Shown here in pieces: positions 36,101-49,700 of a stretch of DNA of 64,000 bases; the stretch's first letter is position 1, and each line of letters opens with the position of its first letter. Source of the DNA: Lepidurus packardi (Eukaryota > Arthropoda > Branchiopoda > Notostraca > Triopsidae); assembly GCA_023053545.1 (NCBI GenBank), contig JAKZAN010000002.1:8366790-8430789 (forward strand), in the 5' to 3' direction. A model generated the notes under the pieces. That model searched no databases and had not been told where the DNA came from. It saw only the letters and a program-made list of their open reading frames with translations. The position numbers and the translations under genes are program-made.

Positions 36101-39100
36101 GATGTTTTTTCGGAAGTCAATCATGGAGACGTTTAGGTTCAATACGACGTCCATTTCGGAGCTGGTTTTTCCCGTACAGGGGAACCTTAACCTGTTGAAG
36201 AGCATCACACACTTTGTATTAATATCTAATTGAATAATGGAAGGCTTTATATATATGACCATCTAATCTATGGTCGGACGTTGGGCAGGTAGAATGAATA
36301 TTGATGTTTGGTGTTCGCAGTGGAGGTGTATAAATCGACCGATTTGTTAGGACGGGCATGTCCTTATATACACGTAACAGATTTTCCCTTTTCTTTCTTT
36401 AGCGGAACAAGGAAACGGTGTATTCCAACTGGCTACTATTACTATATACTGTATAGACGCACTCTCATGGGGCCAGCAGCTGGCACAAGCTCGCTAATGT
36501 TATCTTCCCAAGTAAACATTATTGTCTTTGTAGTCAGTATAGTTCGAAAGCTTTGAGGCAACCCGCCAACAAAGGTCGGCAAAGGTTAGAAAAAGAGATC
36601 TCAAAAAATGATTTGAAAAAGATTGTTTTTGTATATCAAAACCATAAAAAAGGAATACAATTCTTTCGCGGGAGGTAACATTGAAAATAAATCGTCGCTA
36701 GACAACTGGCTGCACTTTGCTTTGATGTTTAATATATTATTCGCCTACGAGCCACCAACGCTAAAAAAGATCTGTTGTATTCTTCTTTTGTAATATAGCT
36801 GCTCGTATTGCTTGTACGAGTATCTAAAAAACAAATATAACAAAAAAGCTTTTCAGATCTTTTGTTTGTGGGATTTCTTTGGCTATTAAGTGAGCCAAGT
36901 TTTAGCTCCGTCCGGGTAATTAAGCCAGATCTTTTTTTTTCTTTTTGGCGGGGTAAATAAGCCATTGTGTGCTGGGAACTTTTTGTGGCAGAAACGGTGT
37001 AGTTGATCTGGGGTCATGTTGATGTGGTATGATAAAAAAAAATAAAAAAAAGTAGAAAGAAACTTATGAGGTTCGCATGCTTGGTAACAGTTTGTGAACT
37101 TACCGGAAGATTTGGAGTCTATGGGGCACAGAACCACGCTGCGAAATATTCAAAGTCGGAAGTTGCATGGCTTCTGGATCACCGCCAACCACTTCAACAT
37201 CCCAAGTATATGGCACCTATGAATGTCAAATATTTGATGAGATTAAATTTTAGAATAACTGAGCGAATAACATCAAGTCCAAAGTTAGGAAAAAATAGTT
37301 GATGGAATTATCAGGACAGTGTGCCGTGCTTCATGAACTTCAGCTGTATACGCGACCAAGCCTGGTCCGAGCGAACTTTTCTCTCCCTTTTGTATAGCGC
37401 AGTATACGAACAAGTCGTTTGCATTTTGAGCAGGGGCTACTATATAAAATAATTCTCGACGACGGCAAGAAAACCGGCGTCGGCAGAAGAACTTACGACT
37501 CTCTACGCCAGTTCTCCAGACCCAAGGACAATAGGAAAATGTCATGAATGTTAAGCTGCTGACTTGATTGTTGGCCATGATCTTCCTTAAGCAGTGGAAT
37601 CCCTGGTCTGGTTGCTTTTCGTAACAAATTCTCATCCTGTGAGTAGTGGCATTAAAAATAGAAGCATGGGGCTGGTAGACAATTGAGAGCAATGTGTGTG
37701 AGAAACGTTTAGACAAGTTCTTAAAGTGGTTGTATTTTCAAACGTAGCGCTCCTTAGTTAAGTATCTTATAAACAAGTATTCTACTGTTGCATCCAGGTT
37801 TCTAAGATCATGAGATATTATCCTAATAGTACCTAATGCCTTGCAATAATGATGGTAATCATTAGCTGTCAAAATCTGAAGCGACAGTAACAAAGCCAAT
37901 TATTTGCTTATTCAGTGTTGTAATCGGAAGGTCATAGAGGAAGTGAATAATTCGGTTTTAAATTGCTCACGAAATATTTATGAGAATTTTTGTATTGGAG
38001 CAATTGCTGCTCAGAACGTCCATCTATCTTCTTTTGCGAAGTTAACCTGGCGAGCATACCTAAACGAGACAAGTATGCACAACCCTTCGGTTCAGTTTAG
38101 CGGAAAGTTATGTTATGATTTCTCGCAAGTCACAAATAGAACTCGCTCATATATTAGTCTTTGACGTGACGGAAAAGTGAAGTTTCTCTTTTACATTCTG
38201 TCAGGCGAGTTTGGCAGTCAGAAATAGAAAGTCCTCGTGGGACTAATTAAAGGTGAATGAAAGTTTCAGGGAGGCTACAGTAACCGTGAGTTTGAACTCA
38301 CGCTTGTAATTATAGAGAGAGTAATGCTTTTAGAAGGGTTTTTAATTTTGGATGGGTTTCGACTTTTTTGTTTACGTATTTTCCACTTGATTGCAGCCAT
38401 ATCTACAGAATTAGTTTCCTAAAGGAAACTTAAAAACATTCTTAATTAAATTCCAACTCGGGAAAAAAAAAATCTTGAGATTGTCGGAATACCGAGATTC
38501 CTACCTGCTGCAACTAATTTTAAATAATAGAAGTGCACCCATAAAGGAGGAATATAAACTGGTTTAGGAGATTTTCAAGCACGTCAGGTCTATTTAAGTG
38601 TTCATATGACTGTGTGCAGTGCAGTTTGCGGTCGGGATGTCCTGTCTTGGTGTCAGGTCATTTATTCAGCATTGGATGGTAAGTTCCGACTAAATTGGAC
38701 GCGTGGGTTTGCATTGTCCACTTCTAGTTAAATATAGAAACTATTCGACGTACCTATGAGCATTTCAAGCATAACTGCTTCATTTGATGGTCCGCAAGTT
38801 CATTGCCAGTGTTTTTTTTTTTAATTCCATAGCTTAGTCATGCGACCCGTAAAGCTTTATTGGGTAACCCAGGTGTATTTATCTTTCTATTGTGTAGCGG
38901 AAAACGTCTAAGCTGATACACCCATTGTGTGTATTTAAACTATTCTAAAACTCCAAAGTTGAATCGTACTAAGCAGTTGCAGATTGCAGAAAGCTCAAGT
39001 AAAGTTACTGATATGATTGCGAAAACTCTCACAAAAGTTCTTCCTCTTGAGTTCATGAGTTGTACCCTTTAACCCTGTCACGGGTACGAATCCTACCGAC

Positions 39101-42100
39101 TGCGCCAATTGTTGTGAATGTGCAAGTTCCAACCAGGGAAAACCGGAGCAAGAGAAATAGTGTATTGAATCGAGGACTCGCCTTGTGAGGATCGAGTTAT
39201 GAAATCTATGTTTCGTGAATTATGGATTCAACGCCATATTAAGGTTAAAGGCAATTCACTACTCAAAAGTTGGGGTTATAGAACGTTGAGTTATTTTGCG
39301 ATGGGCTGGGATGTTATTTAAGGATTGGAGCTAAGCCCCCAAAAATTTGCAAGGTTGATGTTTTTCTGATGTTTCCAAACCTTTCCCATTCCATCTCTGT
39401 CTTAATATTTGTTTAACAAGAGATGCCAGGAAGCTTTGAATTTATCGATTCTGGTGAGTTAGAGGTTTGAAGAGGCGCGGGAACAATCCTCAGCTGCTGC
39501 CAGAAGAAATAAAAGCTTCGATCTCTGTTTAGTCTGGAGAGAGAGGCATTAGGTTATGGGAAAAGACTATCTCTTTCTCTTATATATTTCCTTGGCGACG
39601 TTAAGTAAAGCTCTGCCTTGCTGTGCATCTTCTTGCATGGGAAAAGAAAACCCTGGGTCAGGTGTTACTACAGTTGCCGCAACAAAGCTACAAAGCCTTC
39701 TTTCGGGATCCTCTGTTCTCTGTATATAGTCCAGAGAACAAAAGGCAAAAAGACTGCAGTTTTATAGGGATTTCTGTATAACGCAAATCCCCACGGCATT
39801 ACCATCAAACCCTACCTCAAAACAGCACCACCAGGGGGCCTTATTCGTTATTAGGGTAGTTCCATGTACTTTTTACTTTTCACCCCGGGATGTAACTGCT
39901 TTTAGCTATTGTTTCATTAGTAGCAAACATAACTGCAGTTGTAACTTCCTCCCAACCCTGTTAGAATGTTTTAAAGTGATTTGATAGGGGAAAAAGGTGC
40001 AGAGAAACTTGCGCTCCGCGCTACATGCCCTGTACCTTGATAGTTTATGAATATGGATACCTCTTGCTTTGCTCTCCCTAGCGCTTCCCTTAGCATTAAC
40101 TAAGGGAACGACATGAAAAATCGTTTATGACTGAGACTTTTGCTCGCGTTGAGCTCGTAGAAGACCACTTTACCCCCCTCAAATTCCCCCAACTTTTTCA
40201 GGAGTCGTGTCCTGAAATTGTTTGGGAGGATGTCTTCATGCGTTGTTGCAAGTGCTTATTTGGTAACTTGTATAGTTTGGTCCGAGTGATCGGGGTGATC
40301 TAAGTTCGATGGCTTGACCTCTTGGGCGGATTTTATGGCGTCAAAATAGAAAATAAAGGCGCGAAGAAGGGGAGGGAAGTTGGCCCCTTTTGGTTGGAAA
40401 CACAAACCTTTTATCGTATAGACGTTGTAATAGTGGATACATTTCTATATTTCTAAATGGATTTTTGACAATGGATGTCCGTTAAGGCATACTACCCTAT
40501 TACGTCGCAGTTATAGCACATTTTTCTTCTTTCACTGCGTTTTAGTGTACAGTATTTCGCTTTCCATGCGTTTTTCTCTCTCTCTCTTTTGGAGCGACCT
40601 TTAAAAGTTTTGAATTTTTTTAATGCGTTTATGGGAGCTGTCGAGTGACTTAACGGGAGCGACAGAGCAAGTCGAGTTTCAGATTCCAAGCTCATATACA
40701 GTTTTCTTATGGAGCATGATAGGAGCTTATTATGAGGCTGATGACAACCCCAAAGGGGTTAAGTGTTCCAGGATTCCAAAACTTAACAGACATAATGGAT
40801 AGAACCCCTATTCCAATTACGCTTACGTAGACAGTTTTCTACTTTTGGCTTCTGTTTAGCAATTACGGCTTGCAAACATTTAACCACGCTATCGCCTTCC
40901 CTTGGGGTTTTATATTCTACCTTTTTGGTAGGTTAGATGGGCGCAGGAACGAAGCAGTGTATAGCCGAAGTAAACAGTAGCAGATCTATGAAGTCTCTTG
41001 TTTCTTTCGATATATTGATTTTCTTATTGGCTTGACAGACAAATGACAGAAGCCAGGATACTTTGAAGATAAGGTTCGTGTTTTGGGGGATGCTTTACAT
41101 ACAAAAATAGAGAAAAAAGACGTAATACAAAGGAGAAAAACAGCCAAGAAGTTTTCAAGAAACGTTTGACTTACCGGTTTATCTCCGATGGATTGCCAAC
41201 AGAAATGCAAATCTGGCATGTGAGCAGGGACGGGCACCATGAAGTTGAGGGCGTATTCGTTGATGACCCCCTCCCGGACGTAATAAAGTTCAGCCGACAA
41301 ACCTAACGACAAAAGACCATAAAAGTACGGAGCATTGTTGTGAAAATGCCTTTGATCGTAAAATAATGCATTGTTATGCTCCCTTAACTTATTGTTGACT
41401 CGTAGCCAAAAACTTTTCTTTCAAAGAAGAATTATCTGAACCATTCCGTAGCACAGAATAGGTACTCCCAAGATAGTTTTTTAAGTACACCACAGTTATA
41501 GGGTTCAGGTACTTCGTATCGACTTCGTAATATAGAAGAAAGATTTCGAGCTAGGCCGCTTATATCTCCCTGAAGGGGATTGCTACTAATTGTTTCAGAA
41601 ATTATTAAAAGTGTTCCAAAGCATTACAGTCGCGAAATGTTCCCCTTAGATCATCAGTAGGCTTAAATATAAAGTATAGAAATTTCTGTATCACGATATA
41701 ATTGTTCCGTAAGCCAAGAGCCAGGGCTTTACTTCATTTAAAAGACTTCGAAACTTACTTCTTTCAAAATCTTTTCCAATATTTCGTTGAATTGACAATG
41801 AGCCTAATTAGGAATTATTATCCATTAAAGTTTGACGAGTGAGATGTCTGAGCTGATATGATAGTTCAAGTCGAACTTTATTTCAGTAGTTCGACAAGCA
41901 ATAATTCTATTCAGTGCATTCTGATGAGGAGGGATACAGTAATAATTTGGTTGGGAAAGTTGAGCAAGAAAAGGCAATTCCAAATTTAATTCTTCTTTTC
42001 TGACGTTTGTATTACAATTGCAAATGTCTCAATTTGATCCTATTGAGGCGCTTTGCTAACGAGTATCGAAATTGTAAAGCCTCCGTTGACTTGAGAGGGA

Positions 42101-45100
42101 TTCTTTAAGGATTGTTAAGGGAGCAAACGCGTGAAATGAAGCGTTGGAGAAATATCGGGGTCGGGCGGCACTTTCAAATCGACGTGTTGGGTCTTTGGGA
42201 GGCTAAGTTAGTTAGCTTGAGAGAGAGCAAGCGAGCAAAAGGCAAGGTCCAAATTATGCAAATGTATGTGCATCGTTAGTCTTTTCACCATGTGGCTACA
42301 GGCAAACTGACTGTCGCAGTTGGATGTTGGATCAGAGCTGTGGAGAGCACCAAGGGGTCAACAATATGAACCATAAGTTTGTAACGCGCTGTGCAGTAGG
42401 CGTGGTTATATACTCTTGCAGAAATTCTACCTTTCCTGTATCCATTAAGCTCTCGCCTGTCTCTCCTGGGAATTTCAAAGCATCCTTCCAAGTCAGTGAC
42501 TTTTAGGGAGAATTTCGGACGGATACCAGCGAAGTTCATGTCAGGTCTACATGAGACTGCTCTTCCTTTACATTAAAGTCAATTTTGTAAAGTCGACCTG
42601 TATTGTGCTCACTCACTCTTTTTGTAGTGTGTTGTCTGGGTAACTTTAGCCTGTTATTGTAGTCGTGGGGACCTATACGATCAAAAGGCACTCAAGAAAT
42701 TCAAAAGCGCTTAAAAACTGCAACTTTTTTATGGTCTAAAGCTATTGAATAGTGAGCTTCCTATTATTCAAGTGAATACTATTCCCATATGGGTATTCAG
42801 ATTCAAATTTTTAAAGAAAAAAAGAGATGAAAAGCTGTGCCTAGTACATTTTTAGCTGGACGATTTTTCAGTGTCCTTTTCTAGTCAAGAACACTTGACA
42901 GTTGATCAAAACGCCTTGGGCTGGATGACTGGCTCTGCCTTATCACTCGTATCCAGCTGGGTTGCCTGGAAGTCGTGAGCAATCCATAATCATCCAGCAC
43001 GGTAAATATTTACATGCACCAGCTTCTGGTCAGAGCATTGTGGGCTTTATATGGCAGCAATAAGTTGCGTCAAGCCAAGTATACTTCTACCGGGAGTAGT
43101 AGCACTTGCGACACTGGGAATCTTTATCCCCTTTGAAGGCTAAAGAACAAAAAGAAAAGGTCTGCTACTGTCCGAAGGAAAAGCTTGCCTTTGATTTCCC
43201 TGCGGGCATGACAGTGGGGGGGGGGGGGGGGGGTGCCCCTAGTCTTTCTCAAGACTTCGTGATACCACCCGCCAGTATTTCGCATGCGAGCGCATACAAT
43301 TGTTGCAACAATGACTTGTATCCTTTCTGCGGTATTAAAACTGAGTAATAAACTCCACTGCATGCTGTAAAATTCAAATCTCTGTTGAGAAAAAAAGGCG
43401 TTAATTTGTGAAAAACTGGCAGTAACATTGCTGCGACAGCGTCTTAGGATGTCTTGTGTCTTCTAAGTCTGCTATTTAGCTTTTTTTTACTCTAGCCAAG
43501 GGTTATTTATGTTATTGTTGCGTATAAATCCTGGGTTCTGTCATGAGCAGCAGTATCTAGTCCAGGACATTTTGCTGACTTATTTCGTAAAATCTTAGTA
43601 ACCAGATAAGCTATGTAAGCCTACTCAACGTAGTTCTGCCTACACGAACAGTATACCCTGAAGGGATACGCGTAGCGTGTTCTTAACAAATTTCACGCAG
43701 CTAAAAAATTTTTCGTATTTGACTTTATAATTTAACAAGAATTTCTTAAACTTTTCTACACCGAATTTTGTACAGCAAGTACCGGTAACTATATTTCCAC
43801 CGCCGGAATTAGGTGTTAGCTTCTAGGGTTTACAGTTATGAGGCGTATAATTACCGAAGAAAGTCACTGCCTTTCAGAAAGCGGGTCCTTCGGGAGGCTT
43901 TACTTCCTGGCGTGTAAGGCATATTACGTTTCTACTTAGTATTACTGCAGACAGGTGATTTTAAGTTTTGACAGAGTAATTCCCGTAGTGGATCTAACAT
44001 AACATGCCGAAAATCTATTTCTAATTTCTATATACTACCTCGTTCGAGAGCTTGTCGTATCTTAATTATTACGCCGTCATGGGGGTATTACTAGGATTTC
44101 TGCAGTAGTGCTTGTCACAGGCCGATATTTGTATCAGTGAAATAGTGCATCCTTGCACAGCGAAGATCCACCTCCTTTCCCTCATAAGAAATAGCAATTA
44201 CTGCGTATTTGTAAGGGCTTACTTAGCAGTAATATTACTGCTGGAAGCGAAAGTGGGTAGCTGGAGGATTTGTCGAGAAAATCGAGGGAGTGAGAGAAGG
44301 CAAAGGTAAAGGCGTTGTGCGCTCAGGGGGTGGAAGGGGGTTGGGAGGGTGAGGGTTGGTTGTATAGGAAACTGTCCTGTACCAAGACAAGACAAGGGTC
44401 CTCGTAATCCCTCCCCATGGCGACCGCATTGGGGCAGAAAAGCAGCTCAACTTGCCCGAAAAGAACGGGATGGATTAGCCGTGGTATCAAGGGACTCTGG
44501 TTGCTTCTTGTGAAATAAAATTGAAAAAGAAGCACAAGAACAAACCCGTCTATAGCTACATATAGAAAGCAGACTAAAAAAGAGGATAAAGAATTTCGAA
44601 CTGTGCAGAAGCAAGTTGGAGAGTCTTTTCAATTCCAAGCAACCCCCGAAGCAATGCAATAGTCAAAGTCTTAGAACCAACGCAAAGCGTTTCATCTTGG
44701 ATATATTGCTTCTCTCGTTTAATATCCCCTCACAAACCACAACATCCTCTTATAGTCGGGTATATTGCATAAAAAATTCCTGAAGCCAAATTTTACTTCA
44801 CATGGATTCCCAAGAATTGTAAGCTATTTCTATTTCAATTCTCAAGAAGTCCGCAAGCGACCCCCAGATATTCCAATACAAATGCTTTCTATCCGAGCTA
44901 ATCTACTTTCGTTGGTGAACTCTGAAAGGATTAAAAGAATTAATTACACGCGGTTCGTTCGAGGTGGGACAAAAAAAAACTCTATCTTTCCTCGTTCCAA
45001 CAAATGTCGAAATAAGAACCGCAATGATTGGGAAATTTCTTGTTGTAAATTATGGAAACAATAATTGGTAAGAATTTTGGCTTCAGAGTAAAGTTTCTAG

Positions 45101-46749
45101 TATGAGAAATAATTTTCTAAAGTTTTCAGTTAAAATAAACGGAATTTAAAGTTTTTAGTATCAGATACACTTTCAGCCCGTCAGAGTAAATAATCATTTG
45201 AATTAATATGAAATGAAAGATTCACACAAAGAAAAACTGTTACCGAATTGTTTAAAAGGGACTGGCTTGAATATGGTTCACGTCATAACATTGCCTAAGG
45301 CTATTGACAGACATAAACAATGTGTGCTCCATCTCTGGAGCAAACATGATTCATTTTGTGTGCTGCTACTCTGGAGTTGAAAATAATTTTTGCTTGTTAT
45401 GTATAAAACATCGAACTCCATTTTAATTATTAGGATATTTCTGCCTGTCCACATCGATTTTTTCTGCGTTAGCTCAAAAGCATTCATTGGCCGAAGGCAC
45501 AAGTTCTTTCTGTAACCAAAGTTGAAGTATTCACAAGACCTAGAAATGCTGATAGCTTTTTTTGAAAGAATCCCAAAGCTACGAAAGTAATATTTTTTTA
45601 AGTTGACTAACCGGACGCAGGCCTTTCTGCTTGACTTAAAGAACTGTAGTGCATTAAGATAGAGTCTTATCGGGTTGTGCGCATCACCGGGTTCTATAAG
45701 AACCATTAGAACACTCCCATATATTTCTTTAACCTCCGACTCCATAAAAACTCTTTTCTGCTAATGTCAGATAGGCCCATGTACGCGTTTCGGGCCAAAA
45801 TAAAGGATATTGGTGTGAAAACCGTTTGATAAGACTCTTCCTTTCCTTTGTCACTCCCCCAAAAATAAAAGATTCTTGCGGACGGTCGATAGGCGATGGA
45901 CAGGAGGTGACTGGAGCCCAGCCGTCAATGACTGGCTTACTTTTTTTCGCCTTAAATTACTTGGCAGGTTTTTCTTCTTTATACAGTCTTTCTTATCTGT
46001 TAAACAAGGTCTGCTGCATTGGATGTTTGCTTAAATAGTATGTCATGAGGGGTGCTGGAGGGGCAGACAGTGGTATGATATAGAAAGAGCTGCACCCCCT
46101 GCCACCCCATCGGAGAGAAGCTTCTGTCAAATCTGGGCTTTTGTGACAATTCTAGAATTCGGGAAGCCCTTTTCTGCCGTTTCCGTCGTTAGCCCCGTCC
46201 CACATGTGGGCTCATGTGAACTTTTTCGATATCGGCCCCCTTTTTTGCCCTATTCCCTTTTAAATGAGTCTTGAGCGGAGCAGTTGGGGGAGGAGAGATT
46301 CTTGGAATGTTTGGATCAGAGTTTTAATAATCTCTTCAAGCCCTGGAATGGACTCTGGACTTGGGGCAAAGTTAAATGTCTGCGTGTGACAGGTCCTGGA
46401 TTGCGTTTTGTGGCAGTCGAGCATATTCTTTCCCTGTCCATCGTCTGTCATAAGCAGCCGTCCGTTTCGTTTACATGTTCTTATAAAAAAAAATCCAGTA
46501 AAAAAAACTAATTGGGTCCATTTTTAAACTCTCCAAACCCAAACTTGTCATTTTCATAACTACATTGAAACGGTTGAAACCAATGTCAAATAAGTTGGAG
46601 TCTCTCGGATACCCGATGTTGGAGAAAAGTTAGTACTTACCCAAAAGTTTGCGGACTTCGCGGTGATCGAGAAAGATATTCAAATTGGCTTGCACGAAAG
46701 TACTTCGAGCGAGGAAACTTAGTATCAGTAAAATGATTGGAAACGTCAT
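30130..46749 (-). CDS. RYK: Ryk/Derailed receptor tyrosine (pseudo)kinase, Wnt receptor
   Basis: Thirteen exons on minus: 46641-46749, 41175-41302, 37104-37216, 36061-36191, 34280-34445, 33472-33619, 33239-33376, 32780-32957, 31203-31362, 30933-31130, 30705-30864, 30463-30599, 30130-30241; 625 aa, every junction in phase. Residues 1-21 are a signal peptide. A WIF domain (Wnt binding) follows with LNIFLDHREVRKLLGLSAEL and YVREGVINEYALNF. The tetrabasic site KRKK (153-156) is conserved. The transmembrane helix is at about 184-207, followed by a Ser-rich juxtamembrane part. The kinase domain begins EGTFGRVYRG (342-351), with Lys367, HRDLAARN (481-488) and NENRPIKWLALES. The DFG motif is DTA (501-503) where human RYK has DNA, so the kinase is probably inactive. 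It acts at the plasma membrane in Wnt-guided axon and muscle pathfinding. Confidence 0.95.
34446..36060 (-). other. RYK: Ryk intron 4
   Basis: About 1.6 kb, no exon or repeat recognised. Open frames here (for example 35350-35640 minus) have no known motif. Confidence 0.6.
37217..41174 (-). other. RYK: Ryk intron 2 (about 4.0 kb)
   Basis: No exon of another gene recognised. A tRNA B-box-like sequence near 39081-39100 has no matching cloverleaf. A short palindrome AACCCCAAAGGGGTT lies at 40746-40760. Long intron in a compact genome; a likely place for regulatory elements. Confidence 0.5.
41303..46640 (-). other. RYK: Ryk intron 1 (about 5.3 kb)
   Basis: Separates the signal-peptide exon from the WIF exons. 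It contains an 18-G run (43216-43233) and a G-quadruplex-prone stretch (44326-44355). A 155-codon minus frame at 45278-45745 has no recognisable domain. No other gene seen. Confidence 0.55.
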
Positions 46750-49700
46750 TTTTGCTATGAAAGGAAGACTTTGTTTCTTGTCTGATTCAACCACCTTGTT
46801 TTTTTAGCAGCTCAAATAAATCTTCTTGAACCTGCTGCACGAAAACATGCTCGGTGTTCATGTATTAAGTGGTCGGAGTGTGAAAAGTTTTGTTTTGCCC
46901 ACTTAAACTCTTGGAGCAACACGTGATTGCTGCGAGGAAGTCATTGAGAACTAGTCTTGTAACGAATGAGTCCAATTTGTCACACTCATCTTTTTTTTCA
47001 CACTTGCTCGCTTGCAGAAAGTCGGTGGATCTGCTGCAGAGAGCCTAGAGCCCGTACACTGATCATTCTGCAAGACAAACGGGCATCATCGTTTCTTTTT
47101 TTTCTTTTCTTTTGGGAGGTCTTTATGTGATAACCTTCGTTACAAGGTTCAACAGCACACAGATGGATCAGGTTAGCGTCGGTTTTTACTCGAAAGTTTA
47201 CGGTGTCACTTTCGTTTGGGGGAGACGTTTGAAATTGTCAATTTACGAGCAAGTCGAAACAGAAATTCCCGTGTGTGTTTCAGATGTACATACTCCCACG
47301 CAGAAATATTTCTGGGAAAAGTATTCCGACTAAGGCTTCACTTAGTATAGTATCTTGAGACCCGGACTACATGATCTAGTAAGGGTAACGCACGGTGAAC
47401 GACTGAACCGCAACGAGCCCAGGTCCATCCAAGTCAACGCGTTGAGGACGTCGTTGACGTCGACGTACTGGCAAGACGTTGATTCTTGACGCCGCCTTTA
47501 AGAACCACAGTCACAAATATCCGATGCGCGTATTTTTGTGTTTTTTCTTCAATTTCTTGCAGAGCTGATTTTTGCAAGGTTAATTTGAAGTCTAAAGGAC
47601 TCATTTTGTGAAGGATGTGGCAATATGCCCAAGAGCGGACGAACACTCACTTTTACGGTCGGTTTTACATCTGTCGTCACCACCCGCAGCCTCTCTTTAT
47701 TTTCATGAAAAAAGAAAGGCAACTTTTTAAAGGCAGGCGGAAAAGTTGTCGGGTGTCTAGTCCCATTGCTGCATCAAAGAGTTACCACATCAGTTTCCTT
47801 CGACAAGACAGTCTTAGGGTGGGGGGTATAGGGTTGAGGGTGGTTCGGGTGTTTGCTGGCGACAGTTGGAGTGTTTCGGGTGGGAGAAGTCTTGGAATCC
47901 TAATCCGCCTTATATGAGCCTTTTTTTTGTTCAACCAAAAAGGAATGCATTCTTCAACCCGAAATTGCATAGTTAGATATTTCTTTTAGTTTCCGATATG
48001 GAGGAGGGCAGCCATTTTGAGAGATAATTTTTTTCTACGAAAAAAGCAGAAAATGGCGTGAGACAATATGGGCTGACTTTGGCCCCGTGCTCGCATGCTC
48101 CAAAAGGCAAACGACAAGAAAATTGGATTCCGTCTTACAGTTCTTTGGATCTTGTTTCATTTTTTCCGGACGACAAAGATCCAAAAAGCGTCCTAAAGGT
48201 CCAAACTGCAAGTTTTGACGTAAGGAAACGAAAAAAAGAAAAGAAAGAAGAATCGTAAAAAAGTGAGTTGTAACGAAAAAGTAAGATCTTATATAGATAT
48301 TATGTTTTACTGTTGGCTTATTTTTTGTAGGATTTAATATTAAAGGCTACTGGGAGCTATTTGGAACTTGTCCCCTTGTTTTCTATGGTTGCGCTGTTTG
48401 GGGCGGAAGGAGGAGGAGATTCCCAATGAAGTGTAAAATGACTGCATAAATTCCGTCTGCTTCTTTTGGCAACTTACTGGTTCCCTCTAACTCCTGGCTG
48501 GGCAATGCGGAGCGAAGTAGAGATAAGACCAGCACCTGTTGTTTATTTCCCAAGCCGCTTAATTTACGATTGGAGAGAGGCACACCTCTTTATATACTTG
48601 GCTTAGAATCCCGTATGCTAGGGAAGTGCTCGAAAACTCTGTAAATCCCCACCCCATGCAAACCCCGTATAACAAGAGGACATCGCATGGTAATCATGTC
48701 ATCGAGTTTGCTATGCCACTAATTCTTTGCCTTGTTCACAGACCGTCTCCTCTGTTAGCAGCACAACACAAAAAAAAACAGAAGGGAAAGGATAGTGAAG
48801 CATTCGGTCTCCATGATAAAGCCGTCTGTTTCATGTCATGTCACGCTCACTTTAACTCCCAAGCCCAGGGACCATCCCGAAATAAAGGAATAGCTAGTAT
48901 AAAATACCATCCCAGAAGCTTTATGTACCATTTCTTTTCTTCCTTTTTTGTTGTTACTGTGTATTATTCGTACGTATAAAGGTTCGTTAGGAATTATTTG
49001 TGTTCCAAAATAGCATCTTTGGCTGAATCTTGAGGCCTCCATCAAACTATCGGAATGCTCTCGTTAACTTTATGAACGAATCAGAATTGGTAGTTTCTCG
49101 TACTGGAAAGTTATAAAGTCCTTTGGCCTACAATCTGCAGGATGTGACAACTGATCATAAGTTATGGTCCATTGACCAATTCTTCCCAATCTATAAACTT
49201 CCTAATGCTTGTGACAGATTCCAACAAAGGGGTTTAAGTCTTATCTTCTCATTCCTCACTACTTCTCATCATTATATAAATATTATGATTATTATTATTG
49301 TTTATTTATATTGTAATTATTATTATTATTCAGTGTTATTATTATGGTTTGTAAACATTTTTTATTATATCAGTTTATTTAGATATCGTAAGTGCGATAG
49401 GTCTTTACTTGACGTATCGAGATTAGTTTTCTTGAAAGGGTTGGGAATTTTGTAATGATCTAATCTGCTACAAATAAGCTTTTTATAGGAAAAACCTGGA
49501 ATTTCTTGCTCAAATTTACTAGAACGACGTTGTTTTCGTGAGTCGGAATTTCGTTCGCTTTTTATGGCTTACGTTTGTAAGATTAGCGTTGTTATCGAAT
49601 TTTGGTATTTCCGTAGGAGTGCAAGACCGAAAACGCTTTTTTATTTTTGCGAGCTTTTTTTCTTGTGCGGAAATTCCTGTTCGCTTTGAAAGAAGTATCT

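Noticed and set aside
39061-39110. tRNA-like B-box (CGGGTACGAATCC) in Ryk intron 2
   Set aside because: No A-box at the right distance and no acceptor stem that closes; the match is short.
45278-45745. 155-codon minus frame in Ryk intron 1
   Set aside because: No domain, no codon or motif support, no splice context; probably chance.
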